64,000 bases of DNA from Pseudomonas entomophila L48 (lineage in GTDB: Bacteria > Pseudomonadota > Gammaproteobacteria > Pseudomonadales > Pseudomonadaceae). The translations under genes and the position numbers were made by a program. The DNA is taken from positions 2,990,501 to 3,054,500 of the forward strand of contig NC_008027.1 in the NCBI RefSeq assembly GCF_000026105.1, in the 5' to 3' direction. Numbering within the stretch: the stretch's first letter is position 1; each line of letters opens with the position of its first letter. This document shows positions 15,936 to 24,786 of the stretch, piece by piece. Below the pieces are notes generated by a model, which saw only the letters and a list, made by a program, of their open reading frames with translations, was not told where the DNA came from and ran no database searches.

Positions 15936-16448
15936 ATGAGCAACGAATCTTCTGCAACTAACATCCCACAAGATGCAGAGACAACTGAACCTATCCGCTG
16001 GGGCTTTATTAAAGACCACACATTCATTCAACCGGAAACTATTATCCCGTGCACCTTAGCGATAAAGAGCATAGGCAGAACTGACATGTTGCTTGCCGCA
16101 TACGGAAAACGCTATCTACGCTATGAAAACGCAGGAAGATTTTATAACTACAATATCACAATGGCGAGCATTGACATCGAAATCCCAGAACACCTGCTGG
16201 AAACCGCAAGACTGGCAGTCAGTCTGCTTAGCGACGGCAGAAGATATTCATCCCTTTTTCAAATGACCTTCAAGAGCGGCAAACTTTACACTGCCAAATA
16301 TATCATGACTGGAACAATTCCAAACATCAGCCCTCCAGAATTGCAATGCCCCTTTACTACCAGAACAACTTCAGACATGCCACCCGACTGCCAACGGTGC
16401 ACCAGCATGTATTGGTTGCTGCGGGAGAGGTGCGGCTGTAATGCCTGA
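15936..16448 (+). CDS. Hypothetical protein, AT-rich, island-borne
   Basis: 170-residue protein starting MSNESSATNIPQDAE. The start ATG has TGGAGC 6 nt upstream; a longer GTG start at 15924 is less likely. No signal peptide, membrane segment or known motif is recognised. The C-terminal ~35 residues contain four Cys (LQCPF, CQRC, CGC), which could bind a metal. Codon use is AT-rich and unlike neighbouring genes, indicating horizontal acquisition. It is followed at once by a perfect terminator hairpin that overlaps its last codons, which supports a real transcription unit. No function is proposed. Confidence 0.6.
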   Translation: MSNESSATNIPQDAETTEPIRWGFIKDHTFIQPETIIPCTLAIKSIGRTDMLLAAYGKRYLRYENAGRFYNYNITMASIDIEIPEHLLETARLAVSLLSDGRRYSSLFQMTFKSGKLYTAKYIMTGTIPNISPPELQCPFTTRTTSDMPPDCQRCTSMYWLLRERCGCNA

Positions 16449-16477
16449 AAAACCGGGGCACTGCCCCGGTTTTTCAG
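16445..16477. terminator. Perfect bidirectional terminator hairpin
   Basis: A 15-bp perfect stem (CTGAAAAACCGGGGC with its complement) and a 3-nt loop; the A-run on one side and T-run on the other make it a rho-independent terminator in both directions. It overlaps the stop codon of the 170-residue ORF. Confidence 0.9.
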
Positions 16478-16824
16478 TTGTCGGCGACTGCAAATCGAGC
16501 TTTTCTGGGCTAAGCGCTCGCCCATCGTTCATAGATTCGATAGCGCCATTCGCGTGGTCAGTTATACCATCTTCTTGGCCAACCCGTGGAAGTGGGTCTT
16601 CAGGTAGCCGGACTGGCGTTTGACCACGCAGATAAGCCTGGCCAGCCCACCGATGTAGAAACAGTTGCCCAGTTTCATTGAACGTCTGAGTAATCAACCT
16701 GATCAAGGTCGGCAAGTGCATCGGCATCGCACAGCACCTCAAGGCCGCCCACTTCGAACCTGACGAGGTGATCGCGTGCCGCTGCAACACCGGACACGCG
16801 CCCTCATCAGCGCGCAATAGAGCG
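16478..16824. other. Gene-free segment left of the insertion sequence
   Basis: No intact gene. Short open stretches can be read in several frames on both strands but are broken by stops and match nothing I recognise. It may be decayed coding DNA into which the IS element inserted. Confidence 0.45.
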
Positions 16825-16832
16825 ATTTTGGC

Positions 16833-18211
16833 GATCGTGTCCCGAGAAGTGGTGTAACTGAACCAGCCGAAAGCGCCCTGCGGACGAAAGAGGATGGTCA
16901 TCGTGGTTCTTGGCTAACGTTGAGTTTGCGGACTTAACCTTCACCAGAGAAACCACGATGACCAAGCCCACTATCGCATTGACTGAGTTGGTTGAGAAAG
17001 GGGCAGACGCTGATCTGCTCAAGCAAATGATCCAGTTCGTTGCCCAGCGCATGATGGAGTTTGATGTCGAAAGCCTGTGCGGCGCCGGCTTCGATGTCAA
17101 AAGCCCCGACCGGACGACCAGCCGCAACGGCTACCGGGATCGCCTCTGGCAAACCCGCGCTGGCGATGTTGACCTGAAGATTCCCAAACTGCGCCAAGGC
17201 AGCTACTTTCCAGGCTTCCTTGAGCCTCGACGCACTGCCGAGAAAGCGATGGCAGCGGTGATCCAGGAAGCCTATATCCAGGGCGTTTCAACGCGCTCAG
17301 TGGACGAGCTGGTCAAAGCCATGGGCATGACTGGCATCTCCAAGAGCCAAGTGTCACGGCTGGCTGGCGAGATTGATGAACGTGTCCACGCCTTCCTTGA
17401 TCGCCCGCTTGAAGGCGACTGGCCCTATCTCTGGATTGATGCCACCTACGTCAAAGTGCGGGAGGCTGGGCGCATCGTCTCAGTCGCCGTCATAATCGCC
17501 GTGGCCGTGAACACCGATGGTGGCCGTGAAGTCCTGGGCATGCGGGTTGGCCCGTCAGAAGCTGAGCCCTTCTGGACGGACTTCCTGCGAAGCCTGATGC
17601 GGCGTGGCCTGCGTGGCGTGAAGCTGGTCATCTCCGACGCCCACGAAGGCCTCAAGGCGGCTGTTTCCAAAGTCTTCAATGCAACCTGGCAGCACTGCCG
17701 CGTGCATTTCATGCGTAACGCCATGGCCCATGTCGGCAAGGGCCAGCGCACCATGGTGGCGGCGCTTCTGCGCACGGTTTTCGCCCAGGACAGCCGTGCC
17801 GAATGTCACCAGCAGTGGCGCCTGGTCGCCGACCAACTGCGCGAAAAGTACCCCAAGATCGCGACGCTTATGGACGGCTGCGAGGATGAAATGCTGGCAC
17901 ACATGGCGTTTCCCAAAGCGCACCGACAGCAGTTGCACAGCACCAATCCACTGGAACGGCTCAACGCTGAAATCAAACGTCGCACCGACGTCGTGGGCAT
18001 CTTTCCCAACGACCCTGCAATCACACGGCTGGTAGGCGCGATGCTGCTGGAGCAGAACGACGAGTGGTGCCTGCAACGGCGATATATGCAGTTGGAGGCC
18101 TTCGAGGCGGTCAGCGATAATCCACAGGCCAAGCTGTCGGCCGTGATCAATTAAACGGCAAACTCAGTGGTCAAGGCCATGATGAGTTACACCACTTCCT
18201 GGGACACGATC
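16833..18211 (+). mobile_element. Intact IS256-family insertion sequence
   Basis: 1379-bp element with 27-bp terminal inverted repeats (16833-16859 and 18185-18211) starting GATCGTGTCCC and differing at two positions. The flanks are ATTTTGGC (16825-16832) and ATTTCGGC (18212-18219), an 8-bp target duplication with one mismatch. IS256 elements make 8-9-bp duplications. It holds a single full-length transposase gene. Confidence 0.92.
16958..18154 (+). CDS. IS256-family transposase
   Basis: 398-residue mutator-type transposase starting [18 protein letters not shown] residues are visible in the usual contexts: Asp in WIDATYVK, Asp in ISDAHEG and Glu in [13 protein letters not shown]. The core also has [13 protein letters not shown], typical of the family. 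It is full length with no frameshift, so transposition may still be possible. The ORF is open upstream to 16910, but the ATG at 16958 gives the usual family N-terminus. Confidence 0.93.
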   Translation: MTKPTIALTELVEKGADADLLKQMIQFVAQRMMEFDVESLCGAGFDVKSPDRTTSRNGYRDRLWQTRAGDVDLKIPKLRQGSYFPGFLEPRRTAEKAMAAVIQEAYIQGVSTRSVDELVKAMGMTGISKSQVSRLAGEIDERVHAFLDRPLEGDWPYLWIDATYVKVREAGRIVSVAVIIAVAVNTDGGREVLGMRVGPSEAEPFWTDFLRSLMRRGLRGVKLVISDAHEGLKAAVSKVFNATWQHCRVHFMRNAMAHVGKGQRTMVAALLRTVFAQDSRAECHQQWRLVADQLREKYPKIATLMDGCEDEMLAHMAFPKAHRQQLHSTNPLERLNAEIKRRTDVVGIFPNDPAITRLVGAMLLEQNDEWCLQRRYMQLEAFEAVSDNPQAKLSAVIN

Positions 18212-18304
18212 ATTTCGGCCAGGACTGCAAGCTGAACAACACCGAAGTGCATTCAGCTCCTGGCAGTGCGCAGACATCACAATTCATGGTCAAGCCAAGT
18301 CAAG
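18212..18304. other. Short gap right of the IS element
   Basis: 93 bp between the insertion sequence and the stop codon of the repeat protein. No gene or terminator is evident; the tandem CAAGCCAAGTCAAGTCAAAC is only a minor low-complexity run. Confidence 0.4.
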
Positions 18305-21300
18305 TCAAACCTTCAATTCATCAGGTCTGTCAGCCAGATTTGGCACGGTTTCCGAGAACGGTTCTATTTCCAGCTCTACGTTGAACTCAACTGGCGTGAA
18401 ATCAACGTACATAGTCCAGCTCGATCCCGGGTGTATGGTCAACCGGCTTGGATACCCATAGCCAGGGTTCACCCTCACCTGCGGCTTTATTTCCAGCATG
18501 CTGGCTTGGAAGGTGTTCTTAGTCAAAGGGCTCTCGGGCTTCAGAAATACTTGAAACAGAGTAGGCGTACTTGTGATACGCACCAAGGAGTCGCCAATCG
18601 GTTTATAGTTGAAATGTATCGTAAATTCATCCTGCAGTTGATCCGAGATCAACACTACCTCCGGTGTTTCCAAGGGTATCTTGAAGCCCTCCACCTTGGC
18701 ACCCAAGATAAAGGTACCGCTGGTGCTATTACCTTTGGTCCGCGTCCATTCAATGCCACCTGCGGTCATTGGCTCTTCATCTTCATAGGGCGGTACTACG
18801 GGCACCTGGCCCTTACTCAGGCTACCCGCTGTGAAGGTGAGCTGCCCCTTCAACGCTGTCTTTCCCAACGGGCTGTGAATATCGTCCCTGGGCTTGAGTG
18901 CGATCTTGCTGGCGTTCTGCCGATACATGACTATCGAGGTGCCGCCCACGTCTTTGCCATCGATGACTATACGCGCTTCATCACTTAGCACATTCGACAT
19001 CAAGAAGGCCGATTCCAGCTTCAGCGGGGCCGAGAAGCCCGTCACCTCCACGCTCAAGCCGAACTGGCCACGGGCCTTGGCGGGGTTGATCCTCCAGGTG
19101 ACATCGGTTTCTGGAGCCAAGTCGTGTCCTGTATTGTAGGGCGGCTCGGCCGGCAAGGATGCTTGCTTCAGGTTCGCTTCAAGTTCAACGAACTTCAACG
19201 TGGCAGAAAGCCCCGACAGCCCCAGCGGGCTGCCGGCCTTGGGCTTGAGGCTTACCCGCTTTGGCTCGCCGATCCAGAAGTAAGGCGACAGAGGTTTTCC
19301 GTCGTCGGCGTTGACCAGATCCGCTTCGTCTGCCAGGTTTTGAGAAAGCAGGATCACGTTCGCCAATTTCAACGTGCTGTCGAAGGGCGACACACGGATA
19401 TCCAGAGTGAAGGTGCCGCTGGTGCTATTACCTTCGGTCCGCGTCCATTCAATGCCACCAGCGGTCATTGGCTCTTCATCTTCATAGGGCGGTACTACGG
19501 GCACCTGGCCCTTACTCAGGCTACCCGCTGTGAAGGTGAGCTGCCCCTTCAACGCTGTCTTTCCCAACGGGCTGTGAATATCGTCCCTGGGCTTGAGTGC
19601 GATCTTGCTGTAGTTCTGCCGATACATGACTATCGAGGTGCCGCCCACCTCTTTGCCATCGATGAATACACGCGCTTCATCACTTAGCACCTTCGACATC
19701 AAGAAGGCCAACTCCAGCTTCAGCGGGGCCGAGAAGCCCGTCACCTCCACGCTCAAGCCGAACTGGCCACGGGCGTTGGCGGGGTCGATCCTCCAGGTGG
19801 CATCGGCTTCTGGAACCAAGTCCTGTCCTGTATTGTAGACCGGCTCGGCCGGCAAGGATGCTTGCTTCAGGTTCGCTTCAAGTTCAACGAACTTCAACGT
19901 GGCAGAGAGCCCCGACAGCCCCAGCGGGCTGCCGGCCTTGGGCTTGAGGCTTACCCGCTTTGACTCGCCGATCCAGAAGTAAGGCGACAGAGGTTTTCCG
20001 TCGTCGTCGTCGCCGTCGGCGTTGACCAGATCCGCTTCGTCCGCCAGGTTTTGAGAAAGCAGGACCACGTTCGCCAACTTCAACGTGGTGTCGAAGTTCG
20101 ACACATGGATATCCAGGGTGCAGGTGCCGCTGAACGCCAGTCCTTTCAGCTCCCAGCTCCGACCGAGCGGCTCCATCGGCTTTTCTTCATTGAACTTGGG
20201 CTTGGCTTCCACGCTGCCCGGCTCCAGCGTACCCTTGGTAAAGGTCATCCAGCAGTTGTATACCGTCTCTGCCAGCGGGCTGCCCGCCTTTGGCTTGATG
20301 GTGATCGTGGAAGGGATGCCGCGTCGCAAAACAAGTGGAGAAGGTACCTCCTTATCACCAATCCGCACGTCAGCCTCATCACTGAGCAATTCAGAGATCA
20401 GCAGCGCGTCCTTCAGCTCGATAGGCGCAAGGAAACTCTCTACATGAAGAGCCAAGGTATACATACCGCTCTTGTTCTGCGCCCCCGTCAGCCTCCAGCT
20501 CAACCCATCCTTTCCGTTGGCGGGTTCCTTGGCATCATAGGACGGATCCGATTCAACATCCCCCGGATCCAGCGCCCCCGATTTGGTAAAGGAGATCCAG
20601 GCCTTGAGCTTGGTGTCTTTCAGAGGGCTATTGATATCCGCTCTTGGGATCAGCTTGATTTCCAGCGGTTTCCCCCGGCGCGAGATCAAACGACTGCCAA
20701 TCGCGCTTCCGTCGACCTGCACCCGTACTTCATTCTCTAAATGGCTTGACATCAACAACCCCGCCGGAAGCTCCAGAGGGGTCGTGAAACCAGGCATCTC
20801 GATTTTCAGGCCGAACTGGCCATGCTCGTTATTGGGTGTGATTGTCCAGGGGACCCCTGCATCCGTCACCGCAGCACTGGCTTCCCCATACGCCGGGACA
20901 GCGCGCAGTTTGTCGGCCGGCAGCCAATCGTTGAGTTGAACGAACCGCAGTGTTGCAGACAGCTCCAGCCCTCCCAGGGGGCTACCCTGCTTGGGTACGA
21001 TACGTACGGTTTTCTCCACCCCGGCCTGGAAAACCGGCCGCTCCTCTTCCCCGGTTCTCACAACGACCAGATCAGCCTCATCCCCCAGCGTCTGCGACAT
21101 CTGCACCCCGGACAGCAGGTACGGCACACCCAGGCCATCCGCATTCGCCGTCAAGGTGAACTTCCCACTCTGGCCACCGCCCGTGATCTCCCAGCTCAAC
21201 CCTTCCTCAGGCATCGTCTGCGCGGTCTCGGGTTTGAACTCAATGCCCAATTGATCTCTCACCACTGGCCAGCCCAGCGTGATGGGTTTGAACTCAATGC

Positions 21301-22255
21301 CCAATTGATCTTCCACCACTGGCCAGCCCAGCGTGATGGGTTTGCCAATGAAGAAATTGTCTTTCTTTTCCTTTTCCGTGGGGATCAGGAACAACTTGTA
21401 TTTGCCACCACGGACCAGGCGAATGTCCAGTGGTGTGACAGGAACGGACGTCCCATCCATCTCATGAAGTTCCAACCTCAGTTGATCCGACCAGGGAGTC
21501 TTGACGAAAGCCGGCAGTTTTAAAGATTTAATGCTGTCCTGCTGCAGACCATCGACACATTTGGCCTCGAACGTGACCTCATCGGTGATGATTTCCTCCT
21601 CCCTGGGCAGGTATGTCAACTTCGAATAGCCTTGCTCATCCGTGGTGGTGCTCTGGTAGAACTTGCCATTGAGCCACCATTCCACCGTAGCCCCCCTGAT
21701 GGCGCGGGTCTTGTCAAAGACGTTCTCCACACTGGCGGTAAGGGTGGTGCTCCTGCCTTCCTCCACAATCGGGATAACGTTGTCCCAGTCCACCCGGGTG
21801 ATTTCATAGTGGAAATCGCCCATCTGCGCCAAGAACTCGTGCTTCCTGGCCTGCCAGTAGCTGCCCAGCCCCAGCTTCATTTCACCTGATACCACGTCGA
21901 CCCCGGCCATTGCCGTCAGCGTCCATTTGGGGCCTTCCTCGGACAAGACCTGGTATTGGCCCTCATCGTCCGTGCCGTCTTCGGTTTTCAGCTCAGGCTT
22001 CATCTCCGAGAAAAATGTGCCCTTCTCTGCCGAGTTGCCCGCCATCCACAACACACACAGTTTCTGCCCGGCCCAGGTAGTGCCCTCCGGCGCGCTGATT
22101 TCCAGGCGATGCGTGGCACCATGGCACAGCTTGAACGGCAGCATGTCCTGGACGATTTCCTTTTTCGGCGATTCCACGACTAGTCGCCCGGGCGACGTGA
22201 CAATCTTGGAAGTTGAAGAAGTGCTGGAGTCTTCTGCGGATTCACATATGGACAT
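18305..22255 (-). CDS. Large protein of repeated beta-sandwich-like modules
   Basis: 1316-residue protein, not matched to a named family. No signal peptide is visible (MSICESAEDSSTSSTSK). After a ~300-residue N-terminal region with Ig/invasin-like phrases (TTLTASVENVFDK; VEWWLNGKFYQSTTTDEQGY), about eight modules of ~110-120 residues each carry the signature LxSxxLxDEAxxxI and a later SPL(G/A)-L motif. Two ~233-residue segments (about residues 712-942 and 943-1175) are nearly identical, from a 699-bp DNA duplication. An 18-residue tandem repeat (KPITLGWPVV...) lies near residue 306. The start has GGAGACCGTC-ATG. Composition is lower in GC than neighbouring genes. A cell-surface, toxin-delivery or structural role is possible but unproven. 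Confidence 0.82.
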   Translation of the reverse strand: MSICESAEDSSTSSTSKIVTSPGRLVVESPKKEIVQDMLPFKLCHGATHRLEISAPEGTTWAGQKLCVLWMAGNSAEKGTFFSEMKPELKTEDGTDDEGQYQVLSEEGPKWTLTAMAGVDVVSGEMKLGLGSYWQARKHEFLAQMGDFHYEITRVDWDNVIPIVEEGRSTTLTASVENVFDKTRAIRGATVEWWLNGKFYQSTTTDEQGYSKLTYLPREEEIITDEVTFEAKCVDGLQQDSIKSLKLPAFVKTPWSDQLRLELHEMDGTSVPVTPLDIRLVRGGKYKLFLIPTEKEKKDNFFIGKPITLGWPVVEDQLGIEFKPITLGWPVVRDQLGIEFKPETAQTMPEEGLSWEITGGGQSGKFTLTANADGLGVPYLLSGVQMSQTLGDEADLVVVRTGEEERPVFQAGVEKTVRIVPKQGSPLGGLELSATLRFVQLNDWLPADKLRAVPAYGEASAAVTDAGVPWTITPNNEHGQFGLKIEMPGFTTPLELPAGLLMSSHLENEVRVQVDGSAIGSRLISRRGKPLEIKLIPRADINSPLKDTKLKAWISFTKSGALDPGDVESDPSYDAKEPANGKDGLSWRLTGAQNKSGMYTLALHVESFLAPIELKDALLISELLSDEADVRIGDKEVPSPLVLRRGIPSTITIKPKAGSPLAETVYNCWMTFTKGTLEPGSVEAKPKFNEEKPMEPLGRSWELKGLAFSGTCTLDIHVSNFDTTLKLANVVLLSQNLADEADLVNADGDDDDGKPLSPYFWIGESKRVSLKPKAGSPLGLSGLSATLKFVELEANLKQASLPAEPVYNTGQDLVPEADATWRIDPANARGQFGLSVEVTGFSAPLKLELAFLMSKVLSDEARVFIDGKEVGGTSIVMYRQNYSKIALKPRDDIHSPLGKTALKGQLTFTAGSLSKGQVPVVPPYEDEEPMTAGGIEWTRTEGNSTSGTFTLDIRVSPFDSTLKLANVILLSQNLADEADLVNADDGKPLSPYFWIGEPKRVSLKPKAGSPLGLSGLSATLKFVELEANLKQASLPAEPPYNTGHDLAPETDVTWRINPAKARGQFGLSVEVTGFSAPLKLESAFLMSNVLSDEARIVIDGKDVGGTSIVMYRQNASKIALKPRDDIHSPLGKTALKGQLTFTAGSLSKGQVPVVPPYEDEEPMTAGGIEWTRTKGNSTSGTFILGAKVEGFKIPLETPEVVLISDQLQDEFTIHFNYKPIGDSLVRITSTPTLFQVFLKPESPLTKNTFQASMLEIKPQVRVNPGYGYPSRLTIHPGSSWTMYVDFTPVEFNVELEIEPFSETVPNLADRPDELKV
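18721..20120 (-). repeat. ~0.7-kb near-identical tandem duplication in the repeat gene
   Basis: The stretch starting TGGTGCTATTACCTT at 18721 recurs at 19420, and GCTTGCTTCAGG at 19161 recurs at 19860: a constant 699-bp offset with few substitutions, and a 9-bp length difference in a GTCGTC run near 20005. The unit is in frame (233 codons), so copy number can change without breaking the ORF. Confidence 0.88.
21231..21338 (-). repeat. 54-bp tandem repeat, two copies
   Basis: GGTTTGAACTCAATGCCC begins at 21231 and again at 21285. The two 54-bp units differ at only a few positions and a third begins but diverges. In frame it encodes 18 residues. Confidence 0.9.
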
Positions 22256-22393
22256 GACGGTCTCCGGTGTACGTAGGCACGGTTGTCCGAAGACTGTATC
22301 GAGCGGGGCAGCCGCTAGAAACTGGCAAAAATATCAGGTGATTCGCGCAGCACACAGCCACTGAAGCGCTCAGCCCTTCACGTCTTTATCTTG

Positions 22394-22560
22394 GCCAGAT
22401 GAAGCGCGGGCGCATCGCGCAATACCCACTGTCCTTCACATCCAGCACGACGACACAATCACGATGCCACTGCAGCAGCGAACGCGCCCCTTCATCCCTT
22501 CCCATTCGGGTCAACTCGGTCCAGAATCTCCGACCGAACAGCAGTGGGGTTCGCCGGGCA
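22394..22560 (-). pseudogene. Remnant of a MobA-like nucleotidyltransferase gene
   Basis: In one minus-strand frame this reads PLLFGRRFWTELT, then GARSLLQWHRD and VVVLDVKDSG. It aligns with the C-terminal third of the MobA-like gene at 26512-27075 (PVLFGRTYWPELT, GARSVLQRHRQ, LVVEVDDAG). There is no start or N-terminal part; it is cut at the junction with the intact LysR gene. It was probably left by the rearrangement that duplicated the LysR region. Confidence 0.7.
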
Positions 22561-22569
22561 AGATCAGGC

Positions 22570-23442
22570 CTATGCAGCGAATGCCCGGACCAGGTGGTCG
22601 ATCACCACGCGCACCCGGGCGGTATGGCGCAGGTCCTGGTGGGTGACCATCCACACCTCGTAGGGCTTCGCCCGTGTGCACTCGGGCCAGATCCGCTGCA
22701 GGCCATCTAGCAGGCCAAGTTCCACGGGAATCTCGCCGATGCCCAGGCCCTGGCCGATCGCCCGGCGCAGCATCAGGCTGGCGTTGGCGGCCAGCACCAC
22801 CCTGCCCTCACCGATGGGCACGTCCACCAGGGTCGGCCGGGCCTGGTCGCGCCAGTACGGCTCGTACACCACCAGTTCGTGGCCCTCGAAGTTGCCGACG
22901 GCCGGCATGCCCCGGCGCTGTACATAGTCCGCCGACGCGAACAGCCCCATGGTCCAGCTGGCCAGCTTGCGCAGCACCAGGTCGGGGTTGTCCGGGCGCA
23001 GGTTGCGGATGGCGATGTCAGTCTCGCGCTGGGACAGGTTGACGATTTCCGAGCTTCCGCTGAGCACCACGCGGATGCCGGGGTGCTCGCGGTGCAGCTG
23101 GGCCAGGGCCGGGATGACGAAGTCCTGGGCCAGGGAGTCGGTGGTGGCGATGCGCACTTCGCCGGCCAGTTCGTTGTCGGCGCCGCCGATGCGTCGAGTC
23201 AGCTCGAGGGCGGCCTGTTCCATCTTCAGCGCCATTTCCACGGCAACCTCGCCGAGGGCGGTCAGTTGGTAGCCGGCCGGCGTGCGCAGGAACAGGGTCG
23301 AGCCCAGGTCCGCCTCCAACGCCGCCACCCGCCGGCCGACGGTAGCCTGGTCGACCCGCAGTACCCGCGCGGCGCGGCGCAGGGTCTGTTCGCGGCTCAG
23401 GGCCAGAAGCATGCGGGCGTCGTCCCAGTTCAATGGATTCAC
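22570..23442 (-). CDS. LysR-family transcriptional regulator (intact copy)
   Basis: 290-residue LysR regulator with an N-terminal helix-turn-helix (LNWDDARMLLALSREQTLRRAARVLRVDQATVGRRV in register) and a complete substrate-binding domain. It is divergent from the quinone oxidoreductase gene, its likely target. The GTG start at 23442 gives the typical family N-terminus; GAGGA lies directly against it, so initiation may be weak. It is the parent or sister of the pseudogene at 14649-15175. Confidence 0.88.
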   Translation of the reverse strand: MNPLNWDDARMLLALSREQTLRRAARVLRVDQATVGRRVAALEADLGSTLFLRTPAGYQLTALGEVAVEMALKMEQAALELTRRIGGADNELAGEVRIATTDSLAQDFVIPALAQLHREHPGIRVVLSGSSEIVNLSQRETDIAIRNLRPDNPDLVLRKLASWTMGLFASADYVQRRGMPAVGNFEGHELVVYEPYWRDQARPTLVDVPIGEGRVVLAANASLMLRRAIGQGLGIGEIPVELGLLDGLQRIWPECTRAKPYEVWMVTHQDLRHTARVRVVIDHLVRAFAA

Positions 23443-23757
23443 TCCTCGTTGGTTTGGCAAGGTACCTGTGGGCTGGCCGTACTGGCCTATTCGCCAGCAA
23501 GGCTGGCTCCTACAGGTACAGCGTTGAGCTTGAAGCGGGTGTGGTCCCTGTAGGAGCGGGTTTACCCGCGAATGCGTCGGTGAGCCCACTATCGCATTCG
23601 CGGGTAAACCCGCTCCTACAGGATCATGTACCCAGCCTGGCTGAAGTAATTTCGCGGCACCGCGCCGCAAAATCGCCGCGCGACCGCCTCGTGGTTGTTC
23701 CCTACCCTGTCATCCAGCGGGCCACCCAGGCCCTTGATCAGAATGACAGAGGTTCCC
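23443..23757. other. Divergent intergenic region with three REP copies
   Basis: It separates the LysR gene from the quinone oxidoreductase gene. It contains REPs at 23490-23516, 23547-23576 and 23593-23622, the last two forming an inverted pair. A stretch at about 23645-23705 is conserved with the region upstream of the LysR pseudogene and probably holds the divergent promoters. Confidence 0.65.
23490..23622. repeat. Cluster of three REP elements
   Basis: Three REP copies; the second and third (GGAGCGGGTTTACCCGCGAATGCG and its complement in part) are inverted around a short unique loop and could form a strong hairpin. Confidence 0.85.
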
Positions 23758-24774
23758 ATGCGTCACATCATCCCGTCCCACATGACCGCCATTGACATCA
23801 CCCAGCCCGGTGGCCCGGAGGTCCTGCTACCCACCACACGCGACACGCCCCGCCCCGGCCCACGGGAAGTACTGGTCCAGGTTCACGCCGCCGGCGTCAA
23901 CGGCCCTGACCTGCTACAGCGCAAGGGCCTGTACGCGCCACCGCCTGGCGCCTCGGATATTCCGGGCCTGGAGATCGCCGGCAGGGTCGTTGCCCTCGGT
24001 GAACAGGTCAGTCGCTTTGTTGTCGGCGACGCGGTCATCGCCCTCGTGCCGGGCGGCGGCTACGCAGAGTACGCGGTAGCCGACGAGCGCACCACCGCGC
24101 CCCTGCCGGCCAACCTCAGCATGGTCGAGGGCGCGGCCCTGCCGGAAACCTTCATGACCGTGTGGGTCAACCTGTTCCAGCGCGGTGGCTTCAAGGCCGG
24201 TGAGTCGGTGCTGATCCACGGTGGCGCCTCGGGCATCGGCACCACCGCCACGCAACTGGCCAAGGCCTTCGGCGCGTCGAAGATCTTCACCACGGTGAAG
24301 GATGCCGAGCAGCAGGCCGCCAGCCTGGCATTGGGCGCCGACGTGGCCGTCGACTACACCCGCGAAGACTTTGTCGAGCACGTGATGCAGCACACAAACG
24401 GCCAGGGCGTGGATGTGATCGTCGACATCATTGCCGGCGACTACGTCGCCCGCAACTTCAAGGCGGCGGCCATGGACGGGCGCATCGTGCAGATCGGCGT
24501 GGTCAAGGGCCCGGCCAGCGAGGTCGACCTGTTCCCCCTGCTGGTCAAGCGCCTCACTCATATCGGTTCGACCTTGCGTGCGCGCAGTATCGATGACAAG
24601 GCGGCGATCCTCGACGACTTGCAGGCCCGTGTATGGCCCCATGTCTGTGGCGGCTCGGTGAAACCGTTGATCCATGCGACCTTTCCGCTCACGGCTGCCC
24701 GCCAGGCCCATGAACTGATGGAGTCCGGCCGACATATCGGCAAGGTGGTGCTGAGCTTGGCGTACCAGGGCTGA
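23758..24774 (+). CDS. NAD(P)H quinone oxidoreductase, zinc-free MDR family
   Basis: 338-residue medium-chain oxidoreductase of the quinone-reductase/PIG3 type. It has an N-terminal GroES-like domain (GPREVLVQVHAAGVNGPDLLQR) and a Rossmann domain with the nucleotide motif GGASGIGTTATQLAK. The zinc-ligand Cys/His pattern of alcohol dehydrogenases is absent. It likely reduces quinones with NADPH in the cytoplasm as a redox-stress defence. The start ATG at 23758 has AGAGG upstream; an internal ATG at 23782 is an alternative. It is divergent from a LysR regulator, the probable controller, and ends in a hairpin shared with the convergent LuxR gene. Confidence 0.92.
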   Translation: MRHIIPSHMTAIDITQPGGPEVLLPTTRDTPRPGPREVLVQVHAAGVNGPDLLQRKGLYAPPPGASDIPGLEIAGRVVALGEQVSRFVVGDAVIALVPGGGYAEYAVADERTTAPLPANLSMVEGAALPETFMTVWVNLFQRGGFKAGESVLIHGGASGIGTTATQLAKAFGASKIFTTVKDAEQQAASLALGADVAVDYTREDFVEHVMQHTNGQGVDVIVDIIAGDYVARNFKAAAMDGRIVQIGVVKGPASEVDLFPLLVKRLTHIGSTLRARSIDDKAAILDDLQARVWPHVCGGSVKPLIHATFPLTAARQAHELMESGRHIGKVVLSLAYQG

Positions 24775-24786
24775 GACACTCAGCCC
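24768..24786. terminator. Hairpin across two convergent stop codons
   Basis: GGGCTGAG-aca-CTCAGCCC is a perfect 8-bp stem with a 3-nt loop that contains the stop codons of the quinone oxidoreductase and the convergent LuxR gene. It lacks a T-run, so termination strength is uncertain. Confidence 0.5.

Noticed and set aside
16371..16901. Minus-strand ORF of 176 codons running through the terminator and IS left end
   Set aside because: It crosses a perfect terminator and an IS terminal repeat, so it cannot be an old gene; no family match.
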